The position numbers were made by a program, and so were the translations under genes. This document shows positions 15,419-27,168 of a stretch of 64,000 bases of DNA, piece after piece (positions within the stretch are counted from its first letter, which is position 1; every line of letters begins with the position of its first letter). Location: contig MCGO01000003.1 of the NCBI GenBank assembly GCA_002104985.1, forward strand, positions 744,001 through 808,000, written 5' to 3'. Below the pieces are notes generated by a model. The model was not told the origin of the DNA and made no database searches. It saw only the letters and a list, made by a program, of their open reading frames with translations. Source of the stretch: Rhizoclosmatium globosum (lineage: Eukaryota; Chytridiomycota; Chytridiomycetes; Chytridiales; Chytriomycetaceae).

Positions 15419-15436
15419 GGAGATGGAGATGCGAGA
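15419..15436. promoter_or_regulatory. Element shared by two cysteine-rich gene promoters (copy 1)
   Basis: GGAGATGGAGATGCGAGA lies about 80 bp upstream of the ATG of the minus-strand gene at 14587-15340 and is identical to 42848-42865 upstream of its relative. Similarity continues past it (GAGGCTG in both). The bases in between include TTATTTAAG near 15399, a possible TATA-like site. Confidence 0.45.
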
Positions 15437-15681
15437 AATGAGGCTGGGCACCGCCGTTTATGAGTCACCCCTCGTTATTCCATAAATGCCGCAGTCAAAT
15501 TTCGCCATTCGATCTCCAAATGCCGCCGCCATGTCCGCTATATTTGTCACCGAACACCATGCAAGAAATAGAGGGGTTGAATGCATTTACTGCAATTGTT
15601 TTATTGTCTTCAACAGGAACAGTCTCATAATAAATAATGATACTTTTTGTGTTCTGAAGTTGTTGTTGATGAAGGAGAGTG

Positions 15682-16751
15682 ATGGCGAAGAGGAGGACAT
15701 CCGCAATCCCACGTCTCTGCTCTGCGCATTGAACTAGAGTCTCTCGGCCTCTCCTCAAAAGGTATACCCTTACAAGTACTCAAACCACGGCACTAAGCCA
15801 CGTCAACCAGGACAGCTGAAGCAGCTCAAGAAGCGGCTCCGCGACCACCACCGCAAATCAAGAGCCGCCGCCGCCGCCGATGCCGATGCCGCCACCGATG
15901 CTCCCGCCAACGAGACAACGTCGGAACTGTTCCCGATCGACAAAAACAACAACGACGACAGCGAGCTTCAACAGGCACTCGCGGACTTGGCGCTCAACGA
16001 AGAACGGGCGACTGGAAAGCGGAAGCGGCAGCCCTTCGACTGGTTCTGCGTCTTTGACGTCGAAGCAACTTGTCGCGAAAACAACAATGGCTGGGCCCAC
16101 GAGATCATCGAGTTTCCCGTCGTTCTCATCGATGCCCGCTCCTTCTCTGTTTGCGATGGTGCCTACCCTCTCTTCCTCTTCCTCTTCCTCTTCCTAGTAC
16201 TGGCAGCTAACTCGCATCACAGAGTTTCGCTCTTTCGTCAGGCCGCTCATCAACCCGGAACTCACAGACTTTTGCACTCAACTGACGGGCATCACACAAG
16301 ACCAAGTCGAAAATGCTCCAACGTTTCCTGAAGTACTCAAGCTATTCGAATCATTCCTTTCAAAACATCAAATCAAGCATTCTCGTATGGCGTTCATTAC
16401 CGACGGGCCATGGGATATTCGTGACTTTGTTCGAAACCAATGCGTCTATTCGAACATCAAACTTCCCTCCTATTTATCAAGCTATATTGACTTGAGACGA
16501 ATGTTTACAAAGTTTTATGGAAGGAAAGAGGGGAAAAGAGCCAATTTGAACGGAATGCTGTCATTACTTGGGGTGAGTTCACCGAGAATCAGCATAGAAA
16601 GACGTTCTTTGATACCTGTATTAATTGACTTTCTTTCTAGATGCAATTCGAAGGAAGGGAACACAGCGGCATTGACGATTCTCGGAATATTGCTCGAATT
16701 GTTTTACGGCTCATGGATGAAGGTTGTGTGTTTGATAGCACAAAATCGTGA
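15682..16751 (+). CDS. ERI1: ERI1-type 3'-5' exoribonuclease
   Basis: DEDDh exonuclease that trims 5.8S rRNA and histone or small RNAs in relatives. A SAP-like segment comes first (RIELESLGLSSKG, then after a ~52-nt intron QLKQLKKRLRDHHRK), followed by an Ala/Asp-rich linker and the nuclease domain. All catalytic residues are visible: FDVEAT, TDGPWDIRDF and HSGIDDSRN. An intron at ~16160-16222 starts GTGCCT and contains a CTCTTC repeat tract; another (GTGAGT...TTTCTAG) precedes the last exon. The protein ends DEGCVFDSTKS. The start is uncertain: the likely ATG at 15682 needs one extra base around 15715 to reach the SAP frame. Confidence 0.85.
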
Positions 16752-16895
16752 ATAAATTATTTGCATTAGGGTTGTGTGTTTTGACAGCTGTTTCGATTAA
16801 GTGTTTTGATTTAGGGTTTTTCTTGTTTCAAATTCAACTCTCCAAAACAATAGGAGTTGCCAGAAGAACCACCAACAAAATTTCACTCGGTAAAC

Positions 16896-18031
16896 ATGTA
16901 CAAACACTGGACCGTCAAAAGAGCTGGTATTCTCGAGCTCGAGGAAACTAAGGCTGTTAACGTCTCTGATCTTGTTCCTGACACCGTCTTATTGCGCCAC
17001 TTATCTGCCATTGTCTGTTTTTCCGACGTATCTGTGGTCGATTTGACATACTTTCGCAAGCTCACACCGCCATTTACTCCAGGCTATTCTTTTGTTGGGA
17101 TAGTCGAAGGATTGGGTCCAAATACAAGTGCTCCCTTTCCCCTTGGTTGCCCATTCTGAAGAAAGGCGACATTGTTTTGGCTATGGTTGCAACAGGTGGT
17201 TGGGCAACACACTCTGTCTGGAAAGCCAAAGACAGTCACAAGAACTTGGTGAAAGTCCCATTCCCGGTTTCCTTCAACTCGCCAACGAAAGGATCTTTGG
17301 ATTTGGCTCAACTCACCGCCGTTATTCTCAACACTACAACCGCCAAGCAACTTATTTCGAGAACGGGGTTGAATCTCAAGGATGGTGATAGTGTTTTGGT
17401 ACATTCCGCTGCCGGCGGCGTCGGCAGTGCCCTCTGTGAGCTCTTGAGATTAGAACATCCTGGTGTTCATGTTCTTGGTACATGTTCCCCACAAAAGTCA
17501 GAATTTGTCAAGAATCTCGGTGCTACTCCAATCGACTACCGTGCTGAACCATTCGAACAAGCTGTTGCAAGAATAATGAAAGAAGGAGGGAAATCAGATG
17601 TAGGACTTCGCGCTGTTTTTGATGGAGTCGGTGGCGACAGTTTCGCAAGAAGCTATTCCTGTTTGAGCAACAAGAGTCCCAGCAAACTTGTCATGTTTGG
17701 AAATACTGGCGGATCAGGATCTATCATTGGTCCTATCGCTTCAAATTTGCTCCGTAATGTCAATTTCTTGTCCACAAAGAGCACAACTTTCTTTGGTGTA
17801 GTGTTGGACCGCGAAAAGAAGCCAGAAGTGTTTGCTGAAGATTTGAATACGGTGATGAAGTATGTGGTAGAAAACAAGATTGATCCTTTTGTCGAAGCTG
17901 TTGTTGACTTTGACAATGTGAAGGCAGCACTGAAGTTTGTCAAAGAGGGTAAAAGCAAAGGCAGTATCGTACTTCTCATTGACGATGAAGTGAAGGCACA
18001 GTATGCGTCAAAGGTTCGATCAGAATTTTAA
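16896..18031 (+). CDS. Zinc-type alcohol dehydrogenase-like quinone oxidoreductase
   Basis: Medium-chain dehydrogenase/reductase of the quinone oxidoreductase (VAT1/QOR) branch; it would use NADPH to reduce quinones or enones. The N-terminal GroES-like domain is followed by GYSFVGIVEGLG. The Rossmann domain has HSAAGGVGSALCELL, then GTCSPQKSEFVKNLGA and FDGVGG. No catalytic zinc cysteines are present, as expected for the QOR group. A one-base frame change at ~17150 separates the two domains; restoring one base in the CCC run gives the natural reading GCPILKKGDIV. Otherwise a single exon of normal length. Confidence 0.85.
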
Positions 18032-18049
18032 TGTGTGCTTGGAACGGCA

Positions 18050-18730
18050 CTATAAATCACCCCCACTACTCATAATTCGTTTCTTCTCTATTTCATATCG
18101 TATTCTATCTTCTTCCTGCAAAATAAGAAACTTCTATAAAAAAACTAGTCAGTTGTGTCATCCAAAGTATAAAACACAGCTCACCATCTTCTCATCCTCC
18201 GTCACTTCCAACCACATTTTAGAAATGATTTTACCCCACTGTGAAAAGGGTATACCGGGATGTTCCTTCCTCACTCGATCCCGATTTGCGTTCCCAAACA
18301 ATACATACGCCGACCTCGGTTTCGTCGGCTTAATCACTTTCATCACCCATTTCGTGAATCTAGGAAGCCCTGGATCAACTACATCAGGAAGCTTTTTGAT
18401 TCGCAGCCCGCTGTAACTGCACCGAGGACACACGCGTCTCAACTCGAACCATTCAATCGTCCGTGTATTTTTGGCGTCGCAGAATTGACAGCCCTGCCTC
18501 GTGACAAGTAGCACGAGGGTTTTGTAGGTGACGTGGGGGGATACACCGGGAGGGAGCTCGGGGTATCCCAGTTGAAGCCAGACAGTGTGCCATATTCGAG
18601 ATGTTGCGGCGGCGAGGAGGGAGAGCCGTTTGTTGCAGCATGTTAGAGTCAATATGGCAGATGGTTTCGAGTAGAAACAAATTTCGAGCAACAGTTCGAT
18701 CGGGAGGGCCGAGAGGTTTGTTGAAAACAT
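18050..18730 (-). CDS. F-box / HMG-box protein
   Basis: From the ATG at 18730 the protein has an F-box-like start (LPIELLLEICFYSKPSAILT), then a Cys-pair segment (GCQFCDAKNT ... RRVCPRCSY) suggesting a zinc site, and a C-terminal HMG box (KPTKPRSAYVLFGNANRDRV ... WGKIISKMW). An intron after EDEKM (~60 nt, GTGAGC...TTTGCAG) leads to a last exon EEDRIRYEIEKKR that completes the third HMG helix, ending at 18050. HMG boxes bend DNA; F-boxes bind SKP1. The pairing is unusual and could link ubiquitination to chromatin, but that is inference. It converges with the quinone oxidoreductase, 18 bp apart. Confidence 0.7.
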
Positions 18731-19396
18731 CTTGAGCACATAACTACCAAATAATCTTTCCTTAATCTACTGTATTTCTCCGGAATGGAGCAACTAAAAA
18801 GAAAATGAAACCACTTCCTCCAAAACCCCCATTCCATCGTCGAAACGGCAGTAATAGAAGCCAAGTGGTTGTCAAACGACCCACCCGGCTCCAAATATAC
18901 TACCACCAGTATTAAAAAATAAAACTACGAAACTCGATAACCTTCAACCAAAACCAACAGCACACACTCCATTCATGCTTGTCTAGAAGCTTTTTTTTTG
19001 TTGCTTGAGAAAGTGAACGAATGTTGGTTTGAGGCGCAGTGTTGGAATGACATTCAGTGGGAGTAGAGAGCAGACTCGGAGCGAAGGTCTCTTGGAAGGT
19101 TCCAGGAGAGAATGGGGCCATTTTGTCTTGGAGTCCGAGACTTGGAGTTTGGTCGGCAGACCAAGAAGAGAGCTTTTTGGTTCGAGAAAAAAGGAACGCG
19201 CGAATATTTATACCTCTTGGTGGCGAAGAGTCAAAACAAACAAGAGTCATTTGGACACTGTGACTATGTGGTTAAGTTTTGTGAAGAAAAAAGGAATAGA
19301 GAGGTACTTTCTTCATTTTGGAAATTCTCTGTAAAGAAAAACCAAAATCTCCGTTTCGATAAATAGCCGCGTTAATAAAATATACTTGTGTTAAAA
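18731..19396. other. Intergenic, weak minus-strand frame only
   Basis: Contains promoters for the flanking divergent genes. A minus-strand open frame at 18912-19118 (starting MAPFSPGTFQ) has no recognised domain and I do not call it a gene. Pyrimidine tracts near 18990. Confidence 0.4.
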
Positions 19397-20115
19397 ATGA
19401 CACAGCAACCAACAATCAACGAACTCAACCAGCTAAGCATAGCCGAAGAAACACAGCTACTAAATGCGTGTCCTAATACTGATTCCGGAGACGGATCGCT
19501 GCGAGTTCTCTCGTGGAACATTCTTGCGCAGTGCCTGATCAAGCGCGACCAGTTCCCGTACGTTTCCGTTGCTCCGAATTCGCCGAATCCACTTTCTCAA
19601 AAGACTCGCGCGCCACGGATTTGTAGCGTGTTGGGCTCGCTGGGCTTTGACGCTGCGGCGCTTCAAGAAGTTGACGTTGACCAGTGGACTGCCATTCTAA
19701 GCCCTTCCCTTGTGGCTGCTGGCTTTGACGTGGAACACTTTCGAAAGAACCCGGAAAAGAAGGGCGGACACGGACTTGCGTTTGTGTGGCGGAAGGATTG
19801 GTGTGTGGTTAAGACCTTGACATCCACTTTGACTCATGCCCTTACAGCTTCACTCGAGTCGATTCTAAGGTCATTCACTTCGATGAGCATCCCCTGATAC
19901 ATCCAACGGATTTTAATCCCGTTACTGGGAACATTGGAGCTGTCATTGCTCTCAAGTACATAGGCCCAAACCCAAAGCTAGCCAACTTTGGCATCGTGCT
20001 ATCAAACCATCATCTTTTTTGGTGGCCAAAAGCAAAGTTCGAAAAGCTTCGATTTCCTAGCGATCATATTCCGATAATGGCTGAGTTTCGAGTGGACCGA
20101 AAAGACTCGAACTGA
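19397..20115 (+). CDS. Endonuclease/exonuclease/phosphatase-family protein (CCR4/Angel-like), shortened
   Basis: The start resembles the CCR4/Angel deadenylase and cyclic-phosphatase branch: RVLSWNILAQCL, then LGFDAAALQEVD with the metal-binding Glu. An intron at ~19805-19848 (GTGTGG...TTACAG) leads to FTRVDSKVIHFDEHP, GNIGAVIALKY and LSNHHLFWWP. Here the protein goes almost directly to PSDHIPIMAEF, the C-terminal Ser-Asp-His motif. In relatives roughly 100 residues, including the GDFN-type catalytic Asp/Asn loop, lie between these two. So an internal segment is missing and the protein may lack full activity. Either a true deletion or an assembly collapse. Confidence 0.65.
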
Positions 20116-20188
20116 GCTACAACTAAAGTAAATTTCATCTCATATACTCTATTTAAAATGAGGTTAAGCAAGCAGTAAATGAAGAGAT

Positions 20189-21316
20189 TCAAGCAACATT
20201 ATTTGTCTTTCTTGCACGTCTCCAACAAAATAACCCAACCGCTCCAATCGAAGCAACACCAAATCCAACAAGAGCCCATATCCACCAAGTCGATAACTTG
20301 ACACCAGAATCAGGAACCGCAATATTCTTTTCAAAGTTGAATACTTGATTCGCGTCATCAAATACGCTATTTGTATTAGAAATTCGATTCCCACTGCAAT
20401 CTGGAATCGCAAACGTATCCACGCTCGCAGCCGGAGAATAAACTCCTGCAGTTATGTATCCTTTTGCGTAAGCCATCAAGGAGCCACCATTCGGAGTTTT
20501 CGTACATGTATTCGTAAACAAGGCAACAACGCTGTGATTCCGAACATCAAGATCCCACATATTCGTTTGTACCGTAACGAACTCGATTCCCTTTGCAACG
20601 AACGGGTACTTTGTTGAGTTCACTTCCTTGAGGAACTTGGAGACAGTATCAGGATTGGATATGCAAGTTCTCTTAAAATCATTTGTGCATAAAGTGTCCA
20701 CGCAATTCCCCTTTTCTACACGCCCAAGGGACACAAGCGGACTACTTGAGTTGGAGCAAGTCTCATCTTGATACCAAATATAATCGTTGATTACATTCGT
20801 GACAGTGCAGTTATCGTAAACACTGATCTCCCTTCCAATCATAATTTTCCCATTTGCGATGTTTCCGATATTACACTTGTCGCTGTTTCCGATTGAGAGG
20901 TATATACGAGCGTCAGGAAGGATGTTATCGATGGAAGCTGCGAGAAACTTGGATGATGGTATAGCACCTGTTGCGTTTTGAGTGATGGCTATGGGAACAC
21001 ATTCATTGATTCGGATCTTGAAACCGTTGTATGGAAACAACCAGTCACATTTGGCTTCTGGAACAACGGAACGGGAGTACTGGACTTGTGGAGTTGGGCC
21101 AAGAAAGGTATCCCCGATCGTAGTGTAGTCTTGGAGTGTAGAGCCAGTGCATCCGGACTTGACAAACCAGTTTGCGTCGGCGTTGCTGGGAAGGCAGGCT
21201 GAAGCCACGGCACCACAGGCTGCAGAGGAACTGACGATTTCGTCGTAACTGATGTAGACGGCATTACCAGCGCATTTGGCGTCGGTAAAGTAAGCAGAGT
21301 ATACGAGGCTGGTCAT
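20189..21316 (-). CDS. Single-span surface protein with Cys-rich ectodomain
   Basis: About 375 residues. A long extracellular part has many spaced cysteines and N-glycosylation sites (NATG, NCT, NSS, NST, NHS). One membrane span near the C-terminus (WWIWALVGFGVASIGAVGLF) is followed by a short basic tail CWRRARKTNNVA: a type I topology. No signal peptide is visible at the ATG at 21316. The GTG at 21374-21376 is also a good splice donor (GTGAGT), so a signal-peptide exon upstream is likely. I do not recognise the family. Confidence 0.65.
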   Translation of the reverse strand: MTSLVYSAYFTDAKCAGNAVYISYDEIVSSSAACGAVASACLPSNADANWFVKSGCTGSTLQDYTTIGDTFLGPTPQVQYSRSVVPEAKCDWLFPYNGFKIRINECVPIAITQNATGAIPSSKFLAASIDNILPDARIYLSIGNSDKCNIGNIANGKIMIGREISVYDNCTVTNVINDYIWYQDETCSNSSSPLVSLGRVEKGNCVDTLCTNDFKRTCISNPDTVSKFLKEVNSTKYPFVAKGIEFVTVQTNMWDLDVRNHSVVALFTNTCTKTPNGGSLMAYAKGYITAGVYSPAASVDTFAIPDCSGNRISNTNSVFDDANQVFNFEKNIAVPDSGVKLSTWWIWALVGFGVASIGAVGLFCWRRARKTNNVA

Positions 21317-21844
21317 CTTGCTAGTGATTTCAGATTTGGGCTTCCAAAAAAATCTTTTTGAAATATCGCCACTCACTTAATTTTTAAGTAAGCATATTTA
21401 ACAACCCGCCACTCATTCGATTCTAAAAATCAACTAAGGCACACAAAATACGGTACTTGGTTCGCGTCATTGTACATATGAGGCGGATCTGGAAGTCTAT
21501 CAACGGAAACAGTTCAACATAATAATTATGTATAATTTTGACGAAAACGGAGAGTTGGAAGTCGGGTATAAACGAACCTATTGTATCAGCAGTCCCCTAA
21601 TTAATTGAAAGCTGGAAGTCTGAATGTATCAGAGAAATTGTGGCGTTCAGGCAGAAAGAACACAGCCACAAGTAATTTTAAATCTTGTCGGAATGAACAT
21701 CCCAACAAACGATGTCGCTAAGTCCGCAATGCCAATGCTGGAGACAACGGACTTGATGGCTGAACAGAAGTAGCGTGAGCATCTTTCAAGCCTTCTTCAA
21801 CAACAGACTCCTAACTGAGTCCAAATAACAGACCGCCTTCATTA
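21317..21844. other. Intergenic or unresolved 5' exons
   Basis: Likely holds the missing first exon of the minus-strand surface protein and upstream exons of the plus-strand transcription factor. I looked for a Cys6 zinc cluster on the plus strand and did not find one. Confidence 0.4.
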
Positions 21845-23674
21845 AACATCAATCTCATCTTTTCTGAGTGGCTACTGAAATCTCCCACGTACGCCTCGCT
21901 TATTCTACCAATAGCTGGGTCCCTTCTTCCTCCCGAAGACCAGTTGATCACAACTTTCCCTTGGAATCAATCACCCCTGAATCGATTCGTGAACGCCTTC
22001 GAAGTTCCACTCATCAACACTGATTCTCAAAACTGGGAAATGGTGGATCCGGATTTGATTGCATCAACAGATGATTGGATGATGATGTGGGCTGAGATAA
22101 CTCGGATGGCAAATATGCTCCAACAGATGAGAATTACGATGCAGGAGCTTTCTTACTCAACTTTTTCAATCTTCCGCCTGTGTTTCGGTGAGCCGAATGA
22201 GCATAAATGTTGGTCAGTTTACCAAACGAAACAACAGGTTGGCTGAATGTGCTGGGACGGCGTATCTGTATCTACCAGACGAAATGGCTGTTTCATTCTA
22301 TATGCGAGCAAAGAAGGCTCTCATCTTAGCCATGGAACAACCCCCAACACTTGCTACTGTTCAAGCTTGTAACGCTCTCTGTAACAATTCGCATTATGTA
22401 TGAGAACCAAACACATTAGAATGATATTTTAACCTATTACACAGCAAAAGGACAACCCGTGACAGGAATTTCATTCCTTCGAATGAGCCTGGATATGATT
22501 CTCGAACTCCGGCTTGATGTCGACCCTGATGATTCTCCATGGCTCTTCCACCTCAATTTAACGCCACGGCAGAAAGAGGATAGACGACGCGCTTTCTGGT
22601 CGGCATATTGGCAGCTAATGTGGCTTGATTCAAACAACGATGGCAAGGATGTTGATATCAACTGCGATCGCATCAAAGCACCGGGAATTGTGATGGACCC
22701 CGAGCCTGTATTCGAGCATTGCGTGACCCGTAAATGGGAGTGTGAGCTCTTGGCCGTTATTGGGAAAGTGCGTCGTCATTACGCTACTCCGCCAAAGTCC
22801 GTAATGGAACTACTCCAGTCAGGAAAAACTGCCGAATTCAAGGCTCAGTTGGAAAGCGTCCAGACTAGTATTCCACGAGAGTTCCTTTTGATATCTGAAT
22901 CACCGGCAACTATATCACTCCTTGAAGAAGCACTGTTTGTTGCCAAAGTATTAGAATCCCGCGACTACCTCGTTCTATTTACATTTCTCTACTATTCAAG
23001 CATGTCCGTACTTCACCGTCCCAGAATGTTCTTGCAAGCCTGAAATCCTGTGAACCTCGTCTTTTATTCATTGAAACTCAACTCAAAATCAGCGACTCGA
23101 TTACTCAATGTTTCAATGCCGCATTACGCATCATCAATCTATTCCACTTTTCGACCCACATGTTCCAACATGGACCAGAAAAAGAGCGATACCTGTTTGA
23201 TGCCTCGAACGGAACAGATTCTTATTTTGAATCTGTTGTTGTAATGTGGTTCCTAATTTGTCGAATGAATGCAGCTTGGTGGTCTTACATTCCGATTTCT
23301 ATCCTCGACTACCAACTCTTTCGAACGCGAATGGGACAGTTGGTTGATTTTTTGATCTCCAAAAGTGACGACGAAGAAAACGGAAACGAATTCTTGTCAC
23401 CTGTTGTCCAATGCTTGATTGCCATGCTCGAAGAAATCGATTACGTCCAATATCGAGGACAACAAGACAATGTTACAAACGTAGTGGATGATCTTGAGGG
23501 TTTGGAGTTGGGAATGCAGGTTTTATCGATTGGCGCTTCGAAGGGGCAAAACCTGAAAACGTGATTGAGCCGTACGTGTTTCTGGGATTGCTTGGGCTGA
23601 AAGTAGCGGGAGGAGTTCGATGGAAAGGGAGGAGTGAGGAGAGTTGGAGATTGTTCTGGAAGTTGAATGGATGA
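21845..23674 (+). CDS. Fungal-type transcription factor, middle homology region; N-terminus unresolved
   Basis: Matches the fungal-specific transcription factor domain that follows Zn2Cys6 clusters: GISFLRMSLDMILELRL, then RQKEDRRRAFWSAYWQLMWL (the typical E-x-RRR-x-FW motif), and further helices (LLEEALFVAKVLESRDY, SSMSVLHRPRMF). An intron near 22399-22443 (GTATGA...ACACAG) is clear. Frame changes of one base at ~23035 and ~23560 interrupt an otherwise continuous frame ending WRLFWKLNG. A zinc cluster was not seen; it may lie in an unrecognised exon upstream or be absent. It probably regulates metabolic genes, with unknown targets. Confidence 0.65.
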
Positions 23675-24286
23675 ATGCCATGGCAAACCTGTTCGTATAT
23701 CCACCAAATAAACATGTGAATATGCTCTTTAAATGCTGGTATAACTATTTCTCTAGATGTTCGTTGATGAGCACACGCACTTTAAGCATTATAACTTTCC
23801 CCACTCTAAAAATCAATGAAGACTTATTAACGTAACAAGGACTACCTTCATTGGTTTAGAAATTTGTGAAATTACGAAAGCCTTTTTTGGTCAAATAAGC
23901 TTCGATATGTAATAGTTTTTAAGAATTACGCAGTCCTTTAACAGTTTTTTGGTTCCAGTACAAGGATCTTTGCTTATGTCAGCATCAAGATTACCGTGAT
24001 ATCCAAACTCCTGGCTGCATTTATTTATTCACACTCTCTTGCGTGACATGGTTTTCTTCCTTCCTTTGTGAAACCCATTTTCTTTATTTGAGCTTGATAT
24101 CCAGCTTAAATTTAGTGGCGATCACTTCATTACCTTGGACTCCTGATTGCAGGTAATTGAAAATGACGCATTTAAATTGTTTGAGTATGAGGCTGTGTCT
24201 GTGTTGTGAAGGAGTGGCCCTACTCATCTCCATGCAGAACTCAAAACTTTTTGCTTCAGGAACCACTCACTTGCACTATCACACAA
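23675..24286. other. Intergenic, no gene seen
   Basis: AT-rich spacer between two plus-strand genes. No repeat or RNA gene recognised. Confidence 0.45.
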
Positions 24287-25411
24287 ATGCCAAGCAGCGA
24301 AGCTTCCACGCGCACACCCAGCAGCCACAACTCTTTCACATGCTGCCCATCGGACACCCTTCCCGTCCTTCCCGCCTGCTCAAACTGCACCGACACCGTC
24401 GTCCACCTCCAAACCCACCTCGCCCAACTCAAACGCCAACTCAACCGCGCATCAACCCTCCTTTCAACCCTCGGCCACACCTCCCCGAATCCGACCTCGA
24501 ACTCGCTTTCATGCCCCAGGAAATCATCGACCTGCTCATTCCGTACCTCACAAACCCTAGAACCCTCATCAACTTCTGCCACGCTCTGTATCCTCGCTTA
24601 TCCCACGTATCCCGCGCAATGTACAATGCCGGCACAGAGCTTGGGTTGCCGCCACAGAGGGTGTGGCCGGACTTCTGGTTCCCCGTCACATTCAAGCATG
24701 ACCCTTATTCAGGCTCAGCCTCCCAACGGTATCTTCAGACAACCCCCCTCGAATCGATACTCGTTCAGCACGTGAAGCAGTCACACGGATGGTGGACTTG
24801 GTCAACCGATATGGTGGCGCGGGGAAACTTCCAATTGTCTCCAAGGCATATATCGAAAGTGTTTCCAGTATCTTGCCGAAACGGATTGATTTGTATGTAG
24901 GGATGATGAGTGGGGCTGTGGGTGAATTTAGATATCAGGGAGAAGGGTATTCAGATATGTCCAAGCTTATGCCCGATGTGGAGTTCAAATACGGAACTTG
25001 GAGGTCCCATATACCGTTGACATGGAAAGAATGGATGTTTTGAAGGGATTGGGCATCTCAGAGGTTGTTGACCGTGTGCGTGTGTTGAGGTGCTTTTTGG
25101 CTTCCAAGTTAACCTGGATTCACTTAATGCAAAACAGTGTTTATCTGGAGGCCATAGAATTTGAGACGTGTTTTAATGATTCGATTGAGTTTGGTGCTGT
25201 GGTTGATTTCATAATTTGTGCCGCCAAGCCGAACCTGAGGCGTATCACTTTCGAGGATAGGATGCAAGAGCAGGTTAAAGAAGCGCGTAGGGGTGGTCTG
25301 AGTAAATTGGATGGACTGCGAGGACGGAATCGGTCCGATTTATGGAAGGGGTTGTGTTGTGTGGAAGAAGCTGTGATTTATTGGGATTTTGAATTACATC
25401 ATTTATTATAA
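24287..25411 (+). CDS. F-box-like protein, paralogue of the gene at 4428, frame broken
   Basis: The N-terminal part has a CSNCTDTVVHLQTHLAQLKR segment (short coiled coil), then an F-box-like region (MPQEIIDLLIPYLTNPRTLI ... FCHALYPRLSHVSRAMYN). It shares WPDFWFPVTF, NRYGGAGKL and NLRRITFED with the gene at 4428-5342. Three one-base frame changes (about 24480, 24780 and 25030) separate the segments, while the order of conserved blocks is intact. It could be a decaying copy, but the same kind of change affects clearly essential genes here, so assembly errors are the simpler explanation. Confidence 0.6.
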
Positions 25412-25612
25412 AGTTCAGGATTATTTAAACATTAAACAACATAATCGTCTTATTGGTCAGGTATTGTTTATTGTTACTGCAAGAGAAAAAAAGAGTTTAA
25501 AATAGCTGGTAAAGTAGAATAAGAAACAGCGATTGGTGATGATAAACAAGTATAATACAAAATAGGAGCAGCAAGGAATGGTAAATGGCTTCAGATGGTT
25601 GTGATCTATCGA

Positions 25613-26910
25613 TTAAGCGGCGAAAGTCATGTCTCTCACACGATGCTCAAAATACTCATCCTTGTGTTTGTCATACAGAGCTTGCAAGGATTCCAGATAT
25701 CTTGCAAAAACGATTAGCATACTTCTGTCTTATACAAACGTGTATACCTTTTATGCAATGCATCCACTTCCTCCAAAGTAGGATTCTCTACCACTTGATC
25801 CAAATGCAAAGGTTCTCCAACAACAGTGACAAGTCGAGCACGTCTTGGAAACAGTGTCCCCCAGCGGCCTTCCATCACTGGCACAGCAAACTTGGCAAGA
25901 CGTTGCGTACAGTTTGAAAGGGCACGTGTGAATGGAGTGTCGACTCGATTCACATAATCGGTTTCGCCAAACGTGAGGACTGGGACTAAAGAAGCACCCG
26001 TTGTGAGGCAAGGCGAATGAATCCTTTTCGTTTCAGGAGGACCAAGTCCATTGTCCTGGTTCCATGAGAAGGAATTCTTCGGCCCACCGATTGCGACATA
26101 GAGGGCGCGACTTGTTTCTTTTGTTGTTTTTGTTTTGATTTCGGGTCTTGCGAGACGATTTCGTGTGCTTTCGGAGTGGTTGACACGGTCTGTTATTATC
26201 CGTCAGTTAGTAAGTTGATCTTAGCGATTCGTTTTACGTAAGATCAGAGACGGCTATGTTCTCACCCATACCTTCCAACACAGACTTGAGAGCTTCCCGC
26301 TGACACCCTACGAACCAATAGAAAGCATAAACTCTCGCCATACGGGTAAATAAAAGTTGATGGGCAATGTAGCAGTTGATACACGAATCCCGGGAAAGTG
26401 TCTGCCCAAACTGCTTGGTTACTCAGAATATTCGCAAATAGACCGAGACAGTATACCCATGTGGATGGCCTCCAAAGATATAGTTCCTATCGGCAGGTAG
26501 GTGTACGGATTTGACGAGAGAAGCCGAGAAGTATGATCTGAAGTGATGCCAGATATTCCATCCATGACTTTCATTCCCCACTATTTCAAGAACAGGTAGT
26601 TAAGAAAGAGAACGGAAGTGCGGAAGAGAGAGGGTATAACGCACGTGACACTTGTCCCAACCACCGTCGATCGGCGCCCTCCAATCGACCGCCAGCCAAA
26701 TTACGTAAGCCACCAGTGGCGGCAGTGCGGCCTTCGGAAAGAGCAGCGCGCCGACAAACACAGAAACCGGCGCGGCGATCATCAGAAGCCAAACAAGGAA
26801 CACGAAGGCAAAGACGGAAGCGGCGTCGGGAATGTCTCGGGCGATTCGGTGAAACTGGGACTTGGAAGAAGTGTTGCGTCGCTCTCGCCGTCGCTGTCGA
26901 ATGCCTCCAT
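25613..26910 (-). CDS. Diacylglycerol O-acyltransferase, DGAT2 family (copy 1)
   Basis: ER membrane enzyme making triacylglycerol from diacylglycerol and acyl-CoA. Seen: a hydrophobic N-terminal hairpin (FVFLVWLLMIAAPVSVFVG ... LPPLVAYVIWLAVDW), RNYIFGGHPHGYTVS with the catalytic HPHG, GGP then RKGF-like and ASLVPVLTFGE motifs, and VVGEPLHLDQ. It ends DMTFAA at 25613. Several exons. The likely ATG at 26910 (MEAFDSDGES) requires one extra base before the membrane hairpin; the other frame has no ATG. A second DGAT2 gene lies just upstream on the same strand, so this is a tandem pair. Confidence 0.82.
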
Positions 26911-27168
26911 TTTGGAAATCAAGTTTGGTGATGAAACGAGAAGAGAGGTGAACCCTCTTCCGTCTTTTGTGTTGCTGCTGCGCGTGCTTGGCTGTCACGT
27001 GACCACCGCTATTCTAGATTTTTCTTGTTTTCATTTCCTACTCCAAACTAAACTTTAATGGTTGCTTTATTGACGAATGTAGCGAATACGTTATATTCAT
27101 AAGAGGAGAAAGTTATAACAGAAAGGGAATGTTCCAAGTCTACTCAAAAACAGGAAATCAGACACACT

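Noticed and set aside
16165..16200. CTCTTC tandem repeat as a functional element
   Set aside because: It lies inside the ERI1 intron and fits a polypyrimidine-rich microsatellite.
21440..21845. A Zn2Cys6 cluster upstream of the transcription factor
   Set aside because: I searched for Cys-x2-Cys-x6-Cys in all plus frames and did not find a convincing match.
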